Shown: one piece after another, positions 35,166 through 49,149 of the stretch
How positions within the stretch are numbered: position 1 is the stretch's first letter
How the letters are laid out: each line of letters begins with the position of its first letter
NCBI GenBank assembly: GCA_905221345.1
Contig: CAJNCW010000009.1
Span: 1-59,904, forward strand
Source of the DNA: a bacterium
Lineage (GTDB): Bacteria; Bacillota; Bacilli; Lactobacillales; Streptococcaceae
Length of the DNA stretch: 59,904 nt
Direction of reading: 5' to 3'
Program-made: the position numbers and the translations under genes
Notes under the pieces: generated by a model
Told to the model about the DNA's origin: nothing
Database searches by the model: none
Seen by the model: the letters and a program-made list of their open reading frames with translations, nothing else

Positions 35166-36494
35166 ATGACCGTCTACATCACTGACTCCATTAAACAGAG
35201 CTTTATACAGAGTCTAAAGACTCTCATCTCCTACCCATCTGTCCTCCAAGAAGGGGAAAATGGGACACCTTTTGGACAAGCTATTCAAGACGTCCTTGAA
35301 AAGACGCTGGAAATCTGCCGTGAACTTGGCTTTAAAACTTATATTGATCCCAAGGGCTATTATGGTTATGCAGAGGTTGGTGAGGGAGAACTCCTTGCCA
35401 TCCTCTGCCACTTAGATGTTGTGCCTGCAGGAGATTTGTCAGATTGGCAATCTCCTCCATTTGAAGCAACTATCAGAGAAGGCAAACTCTATGGACGAGG
35501 GGCACAAGACGACAAAGGTCCTTCACTGGCAGCTCTCTACGCAGTGAAAAGCTTGCTTGACCAAGGCATCCAATTTAAGAAGCGCGTGCGTTTTATCTTT
35601 GGTACGGACGAAGAAACTCTTTGGAGATGTATGGCACGCTACAACACCCTCGAAAAACAAGCCAGCATGGGATTTGCACCGGATTCGTCATTTCCTTTGA
35701 CATACGCTGAAAAGGGGCTCCTTCAAGTCAAGCTTCATGGCCCCGGCTCTGATCTTCTCAAGCTCGATGTCGGAGGTGCCTTTAATGTCGTACCGGACAA
35801 GGCAAGTTACCAAGGTCCTCTTTATGAAGCGGTTTGTAGAGGTTTGAAGGAAGCAAATTTTGATCACCAAACCACAGACCAAACCGTGACCGTACTCGGG
35901 GTACCTAAACACGCCAAAGATGCTAGTCAAGGTGTCAATGCAGTCATTCGACTTGCTAGTGTGCTCGCACCTCTCCAACCCCACCCTGCCCTCCATTTTC
36001 TAGCCGACAAAGCAGGGCAAGATGGTAGAGGGCTTGGAATCTTTGGAGAGGTTACTGATGAACCGTCTGGTTCCCTTTCCTTTAATGTTGCAGGGTTGAC
36101 CATCAATCCCGATCGTTCCGAGATTCGGATCGATATACGCATACCTGTGCTAGCAGATAAGGAGAAACTGGTGACACAGCTCACTCAGTGCGCCAAAGAC
36201 TACCAACTTGACTACCAAGAATTTGACTATCTAGCACCCCTCTATGTCGCAAGAAATAGCCAACTTGTTACTACCCTTATGCAAGTCTACCAAGAAAAAA
36301 CCGGAGATAAAACTCCTCCTCTCTCATCAGGTGGTGCTACCTTTGCTCGCACCATGCCAAACTGTGTAGCCTTTGGCGCTCTTTTCCCAGGAGCACAACA
36401 AACTGAGCATCAGGCAAATGAAGCAGCTGTCCTAGACGATCTTTATCGCGCTATGGACATCTACGCAGAGGCGGTTTACCGTCTCGCAACCTAA
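35166..36494 (+). CDS. M20-family dipeptidase (PepV-like) of the arc operon
   Basis: 442 residues. Zinc-peptidase motifs: first-ligand region [23 protein letters not shown] (bridging Asp), the catalytic FGTDEETLW, then [13 protein letters not shown]. This is the PepV/carnosinase-like branch of M20. It starts 22 bp after arcD, and the operon ends with it, so it may release arginine from peptides; this is inferred from position (arc-linked peptidases are called ArcT in some annotations). The pneumococcal counterpart is SP_2153. Confidence 0.85.
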   Translation: MTVYITDSIKQSFIQSLKTLISYPSVLQEGENGTPFGQAIQDVLEKTLEICRELGFKTYIDPKGYYGYAEVGEGELLAILCHLDVVPAGDLSDWQSPPFEATIREGKLYGRGAQDDKGPSLAALYAVKSLLDQGIQFKKRVRFIFGTDEETLWRCMARYNTLEKQASMGFAPDSSFPLTYAEKGLLQVKLHGPGSDLLKLDVGGAFNVVPDKASYQGPLYEAVCRGLKEANFDHQTTDQTVTVLGVPKHAKDASQGVNAVIRLASVLAPLQPHPALHFLADKAGQDGRGLGIFGEVTDEPSGSLSFNVAGLTINPDRSEIRIDIRIPVLADKEKLVTQLTQCAKDYQLDYQEFDYLAPLYVARNSQLVTTLMQVYQEKTGDKTPPLSSGGATFARTMPNCVAFGALFPGAQQTEHQANEAAVLDDLYRAMDIYAEAVYRLAT

Positions 36495-36512
36495 CCAGAT
36501 AATCGTTTCTAC

Positions 36513-36545
36513 CAAAAAAATCCCGCAGATTTGCGGGATTTTCTC
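36513..36545. terminator. Bidirectional terminator between the arc and adc operons
   Basis: AATCCCGCA pairs with TGCGGGATT, with A residues before and T residues after. Confidence 0.85.
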
Positions 36546-36550
36546 TTGCA

Positions 36551-38056
36551 TCAATGCGCCAACATTTCTTGGGCGATTTCTTGACCAGATAGCTTATCTG
36601 GATAGTAGGTTGGCCAGTTATCCATCTCTTCAAAGAGGGCTTCTTGGCTGGTGCCTCCAAAGAAGATATGGAAATGTTCTGCCTTAACTGGGGCGATATT
36701 GTGGTCACTAAACTGAACATACTTGAACTGTCCAGCATCCGCATCTGTCGCTTCAAAGAGGAAGCGCACGCCACGATTGCCTTTCTTATAAGTCAAGATT
36801 TTCTTGCCGACATACTTGTAGGTGAATTTCTTGCTTTGGCCACCTTGAACAAATTCAATAGTGTTGTCCGTGATGTTGATCTTAGTCACATCTGTCTGAT
36901 AGCCTTTTCTATAGTAGGCCTTGTACTCATCTTTGGTCATCTTGCCAGTCAACTTAGCCTTGTAGTCAAAGACTTGATCAAACGTACCATCTTCAAGGAA
37001 AGGATAGACAGACTGCCAGTTGCCAGCATAGTCACTCAAGGTACGGTCTTTGACATCTGCATCCTCAAAGTAACCATTGTGAACTGTCTTGGTATTTTCT
37101 TCCTTCTCTGGTTCGATTTCTGGTCCTTCTTGGTCTGTTGTTTGTTTCAAAGCCTTGAGGTTTTTCTCCATCACGGAGATATAGTTCTCACCGGCCTTGG
37201 TTGCTTCTTCTGTCAGACTTTCTAGCGGATTGAGCACGTCTAGTTTGACGCCCGTTTCTTTTGAGAGTGTATTAGCTAGGGCTTGTGAGGCATTTTCTTC
37301 AAAGTAGATATAAGAAATCTTATTTTTCTTGATATACTCTGCCAATTCTGCTAAACGTGCTGCCGATGGTTCTGCATCTGGTGAGAGACCTGAGATGGAT
37401 ACTTGCTTAAGGCCGTAGTCCAAAGCCAAGTATCGGAAAGCTGCGTGCTGGGTCACAAAGCTCTTTTGTTTCGCTTGAGACAAGCCATCTGTGTAGGCCT
37501 TGTCCAAGGCTTGCAATTTTTCGATATAGGCAGCCGCATTCTTCTCAAAAGTCTCTTTTTTATCAGGATAATCTGCTGACAAGCTATCACGGATATGTTC
37601 TACTAGTTTAATGGCACGAACTGGTGATAACCAAACATGGGGATCGTAGTCGTGATGGTGACCCTCACCGCCATGATCATGCCCTTCCTCTTCTTCCTCA
37701 CCACCTGGCAAGAGGAGCATATCACCTGTCGCCTTGATAGTTTTCACTTTTTTCTTATCCAAGGATTCTAGCAATTTTGGAACCCAAGTTTCCATATTTT
37801 CATTTTCATAGACAAAGGTATCTGCGTCTTGGATTTTGGCAACTGCCTTGGCAGACGGTTCATACTCATGGGGTTCTGTACCAGCACCGATTAGGAGTTC
37901 TACATTAGCAGTATCTCCTGCGACTTGCTTGGTAAATTCATAGACAGGGTAAAAGGTTGTCACGATATTTAGCTTTCCATCTGCCTGCTTTTGATTGGAA
38001 CAAGCCACTAAAAACAGGGCACATAGACTAGCTAATAGTAAGCTAATTTTTTTCAT
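36551..38056 (-). CDS. adcA: AdcA, zinc-binding lipoprotein with ZinT domain
   Basis: 501 residues. The lipobox LVACS gives lipidated Cys19. The N-terminal ZnuA-like domain (about 25-310) carries zinc ligands around His63 (TEPHEYEPS) and His140, and a His/Glu-rich loop at 120-140 (GHDHGGEGHHHDYDPH). The C-terminal ZinT domain (about 325-501: VHNGYFEDADVKDRTLSDYAGNWQSVYPFL region; ending with FHIFFGG and PTYYPDKLSG) adds a second zinc site. It captures zinc for AdcBC. Last gene of the adcRCBA operon. Confidence 0.95.
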   Translation of the reverse strand: MKKISLLLASLCALFLVACSNQKQADGKLNIVTTFYPVYEFTKQVAGDTANVELLIGAGTEPHEYEPSAKAVAKIQDADTFVYENENMETWVPKLLESLDKKKVKTIKATGDMLLLPGGEEEEEGHDHGGEGHHHDYDPHVWLSPVRAIKLVEHIRDSLSADYPDKKETFEKNAAAYIEKLQALDKAYTDGLSQAKQKSFVTQHAAFRYLALDYGLKQVSISGLSPDAEPSAARLAELAEYIKKNKISYIYFEENASQALANTLSKETGVKLDVLNPLESLTEEATKAGENYISVMEKNLKALKQTTDQEGPEIEPEKEENTKTVHNGYFEDADVKDRTLSDYAGNWQSVYPFLEDGTFDQVFDYKAKLTGKMTKDEYKAYYRKGYQTDVTKINITDNTIEFVQGGQSKKFTYKYVGKKILTYKKGNRGVRFLFEATDADAGQFKYVQFSDHNIAPVKAEHFHIFFGGTSQEALFEEMDNWPTYYPDKLSGQEIAQEMLAH

Positions 38057-38065
38057 TTCATTCTC

Positions 38066-38872
38066 CTATTTGATAAAACGTTTCAGTAGACTGACTAACA
38101 AAAAGACAGCTACAAAGATAATGGTAATACTAGCGCTAGCAGGGGTTTCCGCATAGTAGGAAATATAAAGTCCTGCCACCATTCCCAAAAAGCCAATAGC
38201 GCTGGCTAGTAACATAACGGATTTGAAGTTTTTCCCCAGACGAAGGGCAATACTAGCCGGCAAGACCATAATGGTCGACACCAAAAGAGCCCCCGCAGCT
38301 GGAATCATAAGGGCAATGGCCACCCCTGTCACCATGTTAAAGAGGATAGACATAGTACGAACTGGCAAGCCATCCACAAAGGCCGTGTCCTCATCAAAAG
38401 TCAGGATATACATTGGTCGCAAGAATAAGAAAGTCAAGAGTAAAACGACCGCCGCAATGGCAAAGAGGAAAATCACCTGCTCCTGGCTAATGGTCACAAT
38501 AGATCCAAAGAGATATTGGTCCAAACTCATGGAGCTCGAACTTTTACCCTTACTCATCACGATAAGAGACACTGCAAGTCCTGTTGACATGAGGATGGCA
38601 GTTCCGATTTCCATAAAGTTCTTATAGACTGTCCGGAGATACTCCAGAAAGACCGCAGCGATCAAGACAATGACAATGGTCGAAATGGTTGGAGAAATTC
38701 CCAAAACCAGACCAAAGGCTACACCAGACAAAGAAACGTGGCTGAGTGTATCACTCATCAAACTCTGACGACGTAAGATAAGGAAGGTCCCAAGAACTGG
38801 AGAAAAGAGACTCATGGCAATGACCGCCAAGAAGGCACGCTGCATGAAGTCATAAGATAACAAACTAAGCAT
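38066..38872 (-). CDS. adcB: AdcB, zinc ABC importer permease
   Basis: 268 residues with seven to nine hydrophobic helices, typical of the ZnuB/MntB family ([21 protein letters not shown] near residue 35; [20 protein letters not shown] later). It forms the membrane channel for zinc delivered by AdcA. It overlaps adcC by 8 nt and lies 9 bp before adcA. Confidence 0.93.
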   Translation of the reverse strand: MLSLLSYDFMQRAFLAVIAMSLFSPVLGTFLILRRQSLMSDTLSHVSLSGVAFGLVLGISPTISTIVIVLIAAVFLEYLRTVYKNFMEIGTAILMSTGLAVSLIVMSKGKSSSSMSLDQYLFGSIVTISQEQVIFLFAIAAVVLLLTFLFLRPMYILTFDEDTAFVDGLPVRTMSILFNMVTGVAIALMIPAAGALLVSTIMVLPASIALRLGKNFKSVMLLASAIGFLGMVAGLYISYYAETPASASITIIFVAVFLLVSLLKRFIK

Positions 38873-39569
38873 GTTCCACCTCCTGGTCGCTTTCGTGAAC
38901 GTTAAAACAACGCCATGGCGAGTCTTGATTGCGAACTAGATGGATATTGCGATCCGCATAGTCCTTGACCTCCTCAGGATCATGGGTAATCATCAAAACA
39001 GCCTTGCCATGATGGTGGGCACTATGGTGCATGAGTTCGTAAAATTCATTTTTGCTTCCAGCATCCATCCCTGTCGTCGGCTCATCCAAGACAAAAATAT
39101 CTGGGTCAGAAGCAAACATCCGAGCAATAACTGCTCGTTGCTTTTGTCCTCCCGAGAGGGAACCAATTCGTTTGTCACGGTGTTCCCACATACCAACTGA
39201 GTCTAGACTGGCCTTGATATGTTCCTCATCATGAGCATTCAAGCGACGAAACCAGCCCTTTCGAGGATAGCGACCCGACTTGACAAATTCATAAACTGTA
39301 CTTGGAAAACCAGCATTAAAACTGGCTATCTGCTGGGGAAGATAAGCTATCCTAAGCTTTTTCCCATGAGTATTTGTCTTTGAGATGGTTACCTTGCCAA
39401 ATCTTGGCTGCAAGATGCCTAGACTCGCCTTGATGAGCGTTGTCTTGGCAGCCCCATTTTCACCAGTCAGGGTGACAAACTCCCCACTATCAACACTGTA
39501 GTTGATATGCTCGAGGACAGGTTCCTTGTCATAATAGAAAGACAAATCCTCTACTGTAATATACCGCAT
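38865..39569 (-). CDS. adcC: AdcC, zinc ABC importer ATPase
   Basis: 234 residues. The Walker A reads GENGAAKTT, with Ala before the Lys instead of Gly, a substitution I also recall in the pneumococcal protein. The Q-loop is LPQQ, the signature LSGGQKQR, Walker [12 protein letters not shown], and the H-loop ITHD. It energises zinc import through AdcB. It overlaps adcR by one base and adcB by 8 nt. Confidence 0.93.
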   Translation of the reverse strand: MRYITVEDLSFYYDKEPVLEHINYSVDSGEFVTLTGENGAAKTTLIKASLGILQPRFGKVTISKTNTHGKKLRIAYLPQQIASFNAGFPSTVYEFVKSGRYPRKGWFRRLNAHDEEHIKASLDSVGMWEHRDKRIGSLSGGQKQRAVIARMFASDPDIFVLDEPTTGMDAGSKNEFYELMHHSAHHHGKAVLMITHDPEEVKDYADRNIHLVRNQDSPWRCFNVHESDQEVEHA

Positions 39570-40009
39570 TATTTGATTTCTCCTACTAAAGCAGTTAAAA
39601 ACCGCTGGATCACTTCTTGTTCATTTGGAGTAAACTGACTTGCTACTTGTTCATAGGCTAAGAGCGTGTGTTCATGATGGTGGTGGTGCTCCTCTGCCAC
39701 TGGGCGAGCCAGCTCTGTTAGTTGATAAAAGATCACACGCGCATCCTTGGGATCTCTGGATGTCTCTAACATACCCTCTTTGACTAAAGACTTGATAGCC
39801 TTGGTCACTGCCGCCTGACTGACATTGAGACGACGGGCTAGCTCCGAGTTGGTTAAGGATTCTTCTGACAAGAGCATGAGGATGTGTTCCTGAGTGTTGG
39901 TCAAGGCTACGTCACTCGTGCAATGCCCGATCAGAATTTCATGCTGGTTCTCAGATCTCAAGATCACCTCGTTTAAAAAGTTATCGATTTCCTGTGCAAG
40001 CTGTCTCAT
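39569..40009 (-). CDS. adcR: AdcR, zinc-dependent MarR-family repressor
   Basis: 146 residues. The winged helix ([27 protein letters not shown]) is MarR-like. Zinc-site residues are visible: the region [16 protein letters not shown] (Cys30, Glu41, His42) and the HHHHHEH segment near 108-115. With zinc it represses adcRCBA and other zinc-uptake genes. An AdcR box overlaps its own promoter. Confidence 0.94.
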   Translation of the reverse strand: MRQLAQEIDNFLNEVILRSENQHEILIGHCTSDVALTNTQEHILMLLSEESLTNSELARRLNVSQAAVTKAIKSLVKEGMLETSRDPKDARVIFYQLTELARPVAEEHHHHHEHTLLAYEQVASQFTPNEQEVIQRFLTALVGEIK

Positions 40010-40064
40010 GTGTTACTCCTTCCCAAGCTATCTTTTCGTAAAAAACATAGATAGCCACAGATTC

Positions 40065-40103
40065 TTTACTGGTTAATTATATCATAAACCAAAAAAGAGT
40101 CAA
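40065..40103 (-). promoter_or_regulatory. adcRCBA promoter with AdcR box
   Basis: Leftward: TTGACT (reverse complement of 40098-40103), 16 bp, TATAAT (40076-40081). The box TTAACCAGTAAA (reverse complement of 40065-40076) matches TTAACYRGTTAA at 11 of 12 bases and directly abuts the -10, so zinc-loaded AdcR would block RNA polymerase. Confidence 0.85.
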
Positions 40104-40148
40104 GGGAAAACATGAGGACACGTTTCAAACTTGAACTCTTTTAATTTC

Positions 40149-41652
<1,504 letters not shown>

Positions 41653-41662
41653 TTATATCCTT

Positions 41663-42907
41663 TTATTTTTTAAACCATAAATCATTCAAAAATCCAGAAA
41701 AGATTAAGAATGAAACCATCACGACATGGAAGGTGACAACCATGCCAAGCAACTGAATCCAGCGATTCTCAGGTAAGGAACCCTTTCCAGCTTTTTTCCG
41801 TTCTTTATTGAGTGCTTTTTTCTTACGAACCCAAGCGTCATTGATGACCAGCCCAATCCCATGGAAAAGTCCATAGGCGATGTAGTACCAGGTCACACCA
41901 TGCCAAAATCCCATAATCAGCATATTGAGAATATAGGCTACACTTGAGGTCACATTGCGATTTTTAAAGACCTTCTTTCTAGTCATCACCATGACCATCC
42001 GCATAAAGACAAAGTCACGGAACCAGAAAGACAGACTCATGTGCCAGCGATTCCAAAACTCCTTTAAATCCCTTGATAAAAAGGGCTTGTTAAAGTTGAT
42101 GGGACTATGAATACCCATCAAATTGGAGATGGCTAAGGCAAACATAGAATAGCCTGCAAAATCAAAGAAGAGCTCCAAACCAAAGGTATACATCACCGCC
42201 AGAGCATAATGATTAAAGAAACCGCCTGTCTGCAAGGCCAAATTTTTCAGCGGAGGCAATAATGTCTCTCCTAAAATATGCGCCAAGATAAACTTGTAGA
42301 GGAAGCCGAGCATGATATACTTGACAGCCTCTTCTAGCATATCCATCAGCTCTTCCCGCTCAGGAATGGTCTCGTAATTTTCATTGAAACGTTTAAAACG
42401 ATCAATGGGACCACTTGAGAAAGTTGGCATAAAGAGAAGAAAACGCAAGAATTGCCAGATCGTTAAATCCTTGATGACACCATCTCTCAACTCAACGATA
42501 ACCCCAACCGCACGAAAGGTCAAGTAAGAAATCCCTAAAAATCCAAACAAAGATTGAGGTCCATGAATAGCAGGAGATACTTTCACAAAGACGATTGGCA
42601 ATAGAGATAGAAAGCTAACTAGATAAAATATCCATTTACTATCCCGCTTTTTCCTGTACCTTTTGTAGAAAAATACAAGTAGTACTTGCCAGATAACATA
42701 AAGGATAAGAGCGCTTATTTGATCGGTCTTTCCACCGACCAACATGGTGACGATAAAGAAGAGACTAACCAGCACCTCATACCAGGCAAAACGTTTCTTG
42801 AAAAAGAGCCCGATAAATATCGGTAGGGTCGCAGCAATCACATACAAAAAATAATAAAGATTGCCATAAGGTTCCAAATGAGGTAGCTGTTTGTAAAGCT
42901 CCATCAT
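41663..42907 (-). CDS. dltB: DltB, membrane-bound O-acyltransferase
   Basis: 414 residues with about eleven hydrophobic segments. MBOAT landmarks: [18 protein letters not shown] and the catalytic His in [14 protein letters not shown]. It moves D-alanine from DltC across the membrane. It overlaps dltA by 4 nt (ATGA type) and is 13 bp before dltC. Confidence 0.94.
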   Translation of the reverse strand: MMELYKQLPHLEPYGNLYYFLYVIAATLPIFIGLFFKKRFAWYEVLVSLFFIVTMLVGGKTDQISALILYVIWQVLLVFFYKRYRKKRDSKWIFYLVSFLSLLPIVFVKVSPAIHGPQSLFGFLGISYLTFRAVGVIVELRDGVIKDLTIWQFLRFLLFMPTFSSGPIDRFKRFNENYETIPEREELMDMLEEAVKYIMLGFLYKFILAHILGETLLPPLKNLALQTGGFFNHYALAVMYTFGLELFFDFAGYSMFALAISNLMGIHSPINFNKPFLSRDLKEFWNRWHMSLSFWFRDFVFMRMVMVMTRKKVFKNRNVTSSVAYILNMLIMGFWHGVTWYYIAYGLFHGIGLVINDAWVRKKKALNKERKKAGKGSLPENRWIQLLGMVVTFHVVMVSFLIFSGFLNDLWFKK

Positions 42908-44454
42908 CTATTGTTTACCTCATTAATCAAGCCCTTAATATCAATTTTACCATTAGGCGTTAGTGGTAAACTGTCTCGATAGAGAAACTTGGATGGCATC
43001 ATATAAGACATCATGATATCTGCTAAGTCTTCCTTGATAGCCTTGGTAATATCGATATCACGCTCAAACTGCTCACGAACACCGTCCTTCAAAATAACAT
43101 AGGCCAGTAGATTTTGTACCTTGTGGTCCTTGTTATAACGTGGGACAGCAACAGCCGACTCGATATAGCGAGACTTGTTGAGGTTTTGAGAGACATCTTC
43201 TAGTTCGATACGGTAACCATTAAACTTAATCTGGAAATCCATGCGTCCGCCGTAGAGAAGCAAGCCTTCATCCGTCATGGTTCCCACATCTCCGGTGTGA
43301 TAGGCTGGCAGTCCTTCAAATTCAAAGAAGGCTTCCGCTGTTTTTTCAGGATTATTCATATAGCCTTTTGACACAGCTGGCCCAGAAACAATGATTTCTC
43401 CCTGTTCACCATTTGGCAGTTTATTACCTTCTTCATCAATGATAAAGGTCGGAGAATCAGCCTTGGTATAACCGATTGGTAGGCGTTTGAGAGTCGCTAA
43501 CATCTCATCTGTCACGGCAACTGCTGACAGGGCTACTGTCGCTTCTGTTGGACCGTAGGCATTGATAATACGGGCATTTGGGAATCGCTCACGCAGTTTT
43601 TGAGCTGTTTTGACCGTCAATTCTTCACCATCAAAGTAGAAATGCGTGATTCCAGGCATTTTCTCACCATTGAAATCTTCTGACAACATGGCCATATCTG
43701 CAAAGGAAGGCGTTGAGGTCCAGATAGCGATTGGCAATGAAAAGATGGTCGCAAACAGTTGCTTAAAGTTCTGAGTAATGGCTGAAGGAAGAGCGAAAAG
43801 CGTACCACCAAGTGCTAAGGTTGGCGCCCAGTACATGACAGATAGGTCAAAAGAATAAGGTGGCTGGGCCAGCATTTGTGGACGACTTGGCGTCGCAAAC
43901 TCTTTATCTGTAATCATCCAGTTGGTAAAACTGAGGAGATTGTCATGGGAAATCTGCACTCCCTTTGGCTTACCAGTCGTACCAGAAGTAAAGATGATAT
44001 AGTAGTTATCATCTCCCTTGACTGGATGCGTGATCTCATAGCTAGAAGCTTGAGCAAAAGCTTCTTGAACCTGAGCCAAAGTCATCATTGGCGTAGAGAC
44101 TTGCTCTAATGGAAAATCCGAGATGGCAATAATCAAGCTTGGCTCTGCAACTTCTACGATAGCAGAAACTCGTTCCAAGGCCGAATGGCTGTCAATTGGA
44201 ATATAGGCATGTCCCGACTTAGTCAGCGCTACAAAGGTAGCCAACATCTCATACTCCTGACCACCAAAAACGACGACTGGAGATTTCTCAGGCAAGCCAA
44301 GTCGATCGATGGCTGCAGCCAAACTATCCGAATCAGCCTTCAGATCACCATAAGTATGTTCTTGACCTAAAACATTGTAGACAGGATATGTTGGCTGTGT
44401 TTGAGCAAAGTGCTCAATCGTTTTAATCATATCTTTTATCGGTTTATTAGACAC
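42904..44454 (-). CDS. dltA: DltA, D-alanine--carrier protein ligase
   Basis: 516 residues. Adenylation-domain motifs: [38 protein letters not shown] and the C-terminal catalytic Lys in [11 protein letters not shown]. It activates D-alanine with ATP and loads DltC. It lies 20 bp after the small dltX gene. Confidence 0.95.
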   Translation of the reverse strand: MSNKPIKDMIKTIEHFAQTQPTYPVYNVLGQEHTYGDLKADSDSLAAAIDRLGLPEKSPVVVFGGQEYEMLATFVALTKSGHAYIPIDSHSALERVSAIVEVAEPSLIIAISDFPLEQVSTPMMTLAQVQEAFAQASSYEITHPVKGDDNYYIIFTSGTTGKPKGVQISHDNLLSFTNWMITDKEFATPSRPQMLAQPPYSFDLSVMYWAPTLALGGTLFALPSAITQNFKQLFATIFSLPIAIWTSTPSFADMAMLSEDFNGEKMPGITHFYFDGEELTVKTAQKLRERFPNARIINAYGPTEATVALSAVAVTDEMLATLKRLPIGYTKADSPTFIIDEEGNKLPNGEQGEIIVSGPAVSKGYMNNPEKTAEAFFEFEGLPAYHTGDVGTMTDEGLLLYGGRMDFQIKFNGYRIELEDVSQNLNKSRYIESAVAVPRYNKDHKVQNLLAYVILKDGVREQFERDIDITKAIKEDLADIMMSYMMPSKFLYRDSLPLTPNGKIDIKGLINEVNNR

Positions 44455-44474
44455 TGTTTTTCTTCTCCTTCAAA

Positions 44475-44606
44475 CTAGAACTCATTATAAATAAAGGTGC
44501 CTTGGCTCTGACCAAGGTAACTAAAAAAATAAAGCAAACCAAGTAAGATTACAAAATATAGGACGGTCTGTCCCAAAAACATATATAATTTTCTGTGTTT
44601 TCCCAT
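44475..44606 (-). CDS. dltX: DltX, small membrane protein of the dlt operon
   Basis: 43 residues if it starts at MGKHRKLYMFLG. One membrane helix (FLGQTVLYFVILLGLLYFFSYLG) and the conserved DltX tail FIYNEF, which is thought to take part in D-alanyl transfer at the outer surface. The ribosome site is poor, and an in-frame start 54 nt upstream also lacks one, so the start is the least certain part. Confidence 0.8.
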   Translation of the reverse strand: MGKHRKLYMFLGQTVLYFVILLGLLYFFSYLGQSQGTFIYNEF

Positions 44607-44681
44607 AGTTAGTGTGTTCAATTTTCTATGATTTTTCAAAAAAGCTATGCAACTATGCATTTACTGTCTTATCTTCCTAAC

Positions 44682-44711
44682 ATTTTACCATTTTATCAAC
44701 CTTTTTTTCAA
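44682..44711 (-). promoter_or_regulatory. dlt promoter
   Basis: Leftward: TTGAAA (reverse complement of 44706-44711), 18 bp, TAAAAT (reverse complement of 44682-44687). The leader before dltX is about 70 nt. TTAAG-type repeats upstream (44748-44763) recall CiaR sites but have the wrong spacing. Confidence 0.5.
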
Positions 44712-44791
44712 CTGTTTACCATAATTCAAAAGTTTGTTTTAGCTTATTTTAAGATAAGTTAAGATATCAATGTTTTGCCATCAAAATAGAC

Positions 44792-44823
44792 AAAAAAGAG
44801 CCTGAGATTCCCATCTCAAACTC
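44792..44823 (-). terminator. Terminator of the glp operon
   Basis: Leftward, GAGTTTGAGAT pairs with ATCTCAGGCTC, followed by TTTTTTG. Confidence 0.8.
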
Positions 44824-44845
44824 TGTTGCCAATAACTCTTTTATC

Positions 44846-45550
44846 TTAGAAAAGTGAAAATACGAGAACTGCTAGGGCCGCTCCGAGGATAGGTCCTACA
44901 ACAGGAATCCAAGCATAAGACCAGTCCCCATCTCCCTTGTTTGGAATTGGTAAGATGCTGTGCATGATACGAGGTCCAAGGTCACGAGCTGGGTTCAAGG
45001 CATAACCCGTTGTCCCACCTAGTGAAAGACCGATACCGACAATCAAGGTTCCCACTGCAAAGGTCCCTAAACCGGCTTGAAGGTCATAGAGTCCCAAGGC
45101 AAAGATTGTCAAGAGCAAAACAAAAGTTCCAAGGATTTCGCTAACCAAGTTCGATACTGTGTTCTTGATGGCTGGTCCAGTACTAAAGGTCGCTAGGATA
45201 TTGCCTGCATTTTCTTCTGCCTCATAATGCGGTTTGAATTGCAACCAAACCAAAATCTGAGCCACCATCGCTCCTGCGAATTGAGCTAGGATATAAGGGA
45301 AAACAGAAGCCCAAGAGAGCGTTCCTTTTAAGGCCATCGCAAACGTCACAGCTGGATTTAGATGGACTGGGCTGAGCGTACCAGATACAAAGGCTGCAAC
45401 GGCTACAGCAATTCCCCATCCCATAGTAATCACAATCCATCCTGAATTGTTGCTCTTGGTTTTGGGAAGAACCACACCTGCTACAACTCCATTGCCTAGG
45501 AGGATGAGGATTAAGGTTCCCAAAAATTCTCCAAATAATTCTTTCATCAT
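44846..45550 (-). CDS. glpF: Glycerol uptake facilitator GlpF
   Basis: 234 residues from MMKELFGEFLG (GGAG ribosome site); an in-frame start 54 nt upstream is rejected. Six helices and two pore loops with the aquaglyceroporin NPA motifs (HLNPAVTFA and ALNPARDLGPR; the Asp after the second NPA is typical of glycerol channels). It carries glycerol to GlpK. Last gene of glpK-glpO-glpF. Confidence 0.94.
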   Translation of the reverse strand: MMKELFGEFLGTLILILLGNGVVAGVVLPKTKSNNSGWIVITMGWGIAVAVAAFVSGTLSPVHLNPAVTFAMALKGTLSWASVFPYILAQFAGAMVAQILVWLQFKPHYEAEENAGNILATFSTGPAIKNTVSNLVSEILGTFVLLLTIFALGLYDLQAGLGTFAVGTLIVGIGLSLGGTTGYALNPARDLGPRIMHSILPIPNKGDGDWSYAWIPVVGPILGAALAVLVFSLF

Positions 45551-45616
45551 ATCTTTGTCTCCATTTAAAAGAAGGGGCGGGCGACAAGGAATGCTGCCCT
45601 CCACCTCTTTTCTTTT

Positions 45617-47443
45617 TTAATTTTTTAGTTCTGCCAAATCGTTTTGAGCAAGAGCTGCTTCGACATCCGCACGGTAGGCTGCTTTTTCTTCTTCAGTCCA
45701 ATCATAGAATCGTCCCATTTCATCCAGAACTGGCTCAACGATGCTATCTAAACTATCACGCATAAAGAGCATGTGATTGGTACGACGAAGGAGGAAGTCA
45801 ACTGGACTCAGAGCCAACTCATTGCGCATTGCATAGTGAAGGGACAAAGTGTCTGCCAAGCTGAGTCCTGGCGCTTGTTCCAAGCTGTGAGCAAGTGCAA
45901 AGACCTTCGGTGCATTTGAACCGTAAAGATTTGCCAGATAGTGAGCTTCCTTGCTATCCAAACCACGTGAAACTCCAAGTTGAGCAAAGGCTTCGATTTC
46001 TGAGTCCACATTTGCTGGGTTCAATTCTCCACCTGAAACAGGATAAGTCTTCGAGTTGATCAGTTTAAAGCTACGGTCAAATTCGGCTTTGAGAATGTCT
46101 ACCACGCGCTCCATAGCCCCTTCAGCCATCTTACGGTAGTCTGTGATTTTACCACCAGCAAGGGTCAAAAGGCCATTATCATCACGGTCCAAGCTCGAAC
46201 CACGAGAAACTGCAGATGGATCCAAATGTTTCTCAGATGTGCTGCTTTCAAGCTTGCTGACAGCAGACTCAACATCTTCACGCGTTTTTTCTTTCGATAG
46301 ATAAGCTTCGACAGTCGCAATCAAGCTATTGAAGCTTTCATCGCTAATGGTTCCGTTATTTCCTCCATTGTAGTCAGAAGCGCTATTGCCTGCAATCAAT
46401 GGACGAAGACCAGCCCAGCTGCTTTCGATATCATCAATGGTGATGTTGGCTTCTGGGAAGCGGTTGTTGACAATGCCAAGTAGATAATCCACATCTTCTT
46501 GCGTCACTTTTGGATGTTCCAAATCACCTGTGTAGTCAGTATCCGTTGTACCAAAGTAAGTCTTGTTTTCACGTGGGAGAACAAAGACCATACGGCCATC
46601 GCCCAAACCTGTGTCAAAGTAAACTGGCTGTGAAACCTTGATCTTGCTTGAATCCACTACCAAGTGCACTCCCTTAGTTGGACGCATTTGTGAGAATTGG
46701 GTTCCCTTATCAGACAAATTACGTACCTTATCGCTCCAAGGACCTGTCGTGTTAATAACCAGACGGGCCTTGATTTCAAAGACTTGGTCTGTCAACAAAT
46801 CACGAGCTACGACGCCTGTAATCTTGCCACTTTCGTCAAAGAGGAATCCTTCTGCCTTCACGTGGTTGGCAATGAGGGCACCGTCTTGGTTGGCACGTTT
46901 GATATTTTCGATCACGAGACGCGCATCGTTGTTACGGAAGTCAAGATAAACTCCACCTCCTACCAAGCCTTCTTGCTTCAAGTTTGGCTGGCGTTCCAAG
47001 ACTTCTTCCTTACTCAAGACCTTGTTGGCAGCTGGCGTGTTATTAACACCTGCCAAAAGGTCGTAAAGGTCCATAGCTACTTTAAGACGGAAGAGGCTAA
47101 AGGTCGCTCCATCTTCATCGTAAACTGGCAAGAGCATTGGGTCTGGTTTTGGAATATGTGGAGCAATTTGTTGAACCACTGCACGTTCAGAAACTGTATC
47201 TGACACCACTTCCACGTCAAATTGTTTAAGATAACGAAGACCTCCGTGAACCAATTTTGTTGAACGGCTAGATGTTCCTTCTGCGAAGTCCTGCATTTCA
47301 ATCAAACCAGTCTCAAGACCACTAGCTGCCGCCTGCAAGGCTACACCAGCTCCTGTAATCCCTCCACCGATAATCAAAAGGTCCAGAGTGCGTTCCTGCA
47401 TTTTTTTAATTGATAATTCTCGTGTTTTCTTTGAAAATTCCAT
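45617..47443 (-). CDS. glpO: Alpha-glycerophosphate oxidase GlpO
   Basis: 608 residues from ATG; a GTG six bases earlier is the alternative. The FAD-binding motif LLIIGGGITGAGVALQAA is at the N-terminus, followed by KLVHGGLRYLKQFDVEVV and RPTKGVHLVVD. It includes the streptococcal insertion (~350-400: STSEKHLDPSAVSRG) that separates oxidases from GlpD dehydrogenases. It oxidises glycerol-3-phosphate with O2 to DHAP and hydrogen peroxide. It lies 41 bp after glpK. Confidence 0.94.
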   Translation of the reverse strand: MEFSKKTRELSIKKMQERTLDLLIIGGGITGAGVALQAAASGLETGLIEMQDFAEGTSSRSTKLVHGGLRYLKQFDVEVVSDTVSERAVVQQIAPHIPKPDPMLLPVYDEDGATFSLFRLKVAMDLYDLLAGVNNTPAANKVLSKEEVLERQPNLKQEGLVGGGVYLDFRNNDARLVIENIKRANQDGALIANHVKAEGFLFDESGKITGVVARDLLTDQVFEIKARLVINTTGPWSDKVRNLSDKGTQFSQMRPTKGVHLVVDSSKIKVSQPVYFDTGLGDGRMVFVLPRENKTYFGTTDTDYTGDLEHPKVTQEDVDYLLGIVNNRFPEANITIDDIESSWAGLRPLIAGNSASDYNGGNNGTISDESFNSLIATVEAYLSKEKTREDVESAVSKLESSTSEKHLDPSAVSRGSSLDRDDNGLLTLAGGKITDYRKMAEGAMERVVDILKAEFDRSFKLINSKTYPVSGGELNPANVDSEIEAFAQLGVSRGLDSKEAHYLANLYGSNAPKVFALAHSLEQAPGLSLADTLSLHYAMRNELALSPVDFLLRRTNHMLFMRDSLDSIVEPVLDEMGRFYDWTEEEKAAYRADVEAALAQNDLAELKN

Positions 47444-47484
47444 ATTCACACACTTTCTAACTAAATCACTTTATTCTTTCAGTA

Positions 47485-49089
<1,605 letters not shown>

Positions 49090-49122
49090 TTAAAAAAATG
49101 TGAGGAGATTGTGCGAATTTCA

Positions 49123-49149
49123 CAAAAAAGACCTGAAAATTCAGGCCTT
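49123..49149 (-). terminator. Terminator of the Mga-like regulator gene
   Basis: Leftward, GCCTGAA pairs with TTCAGGT, followed by CTTTTTTG. Confidence 0.75.

Noticed and set aside
44748..44763. CiaR site upstream of dlt
   Set aside because: TTTAAG and GTTAAG lie 10 bp apart start to start, whereas CiaR repeats need 11; one half also has a mismatch.
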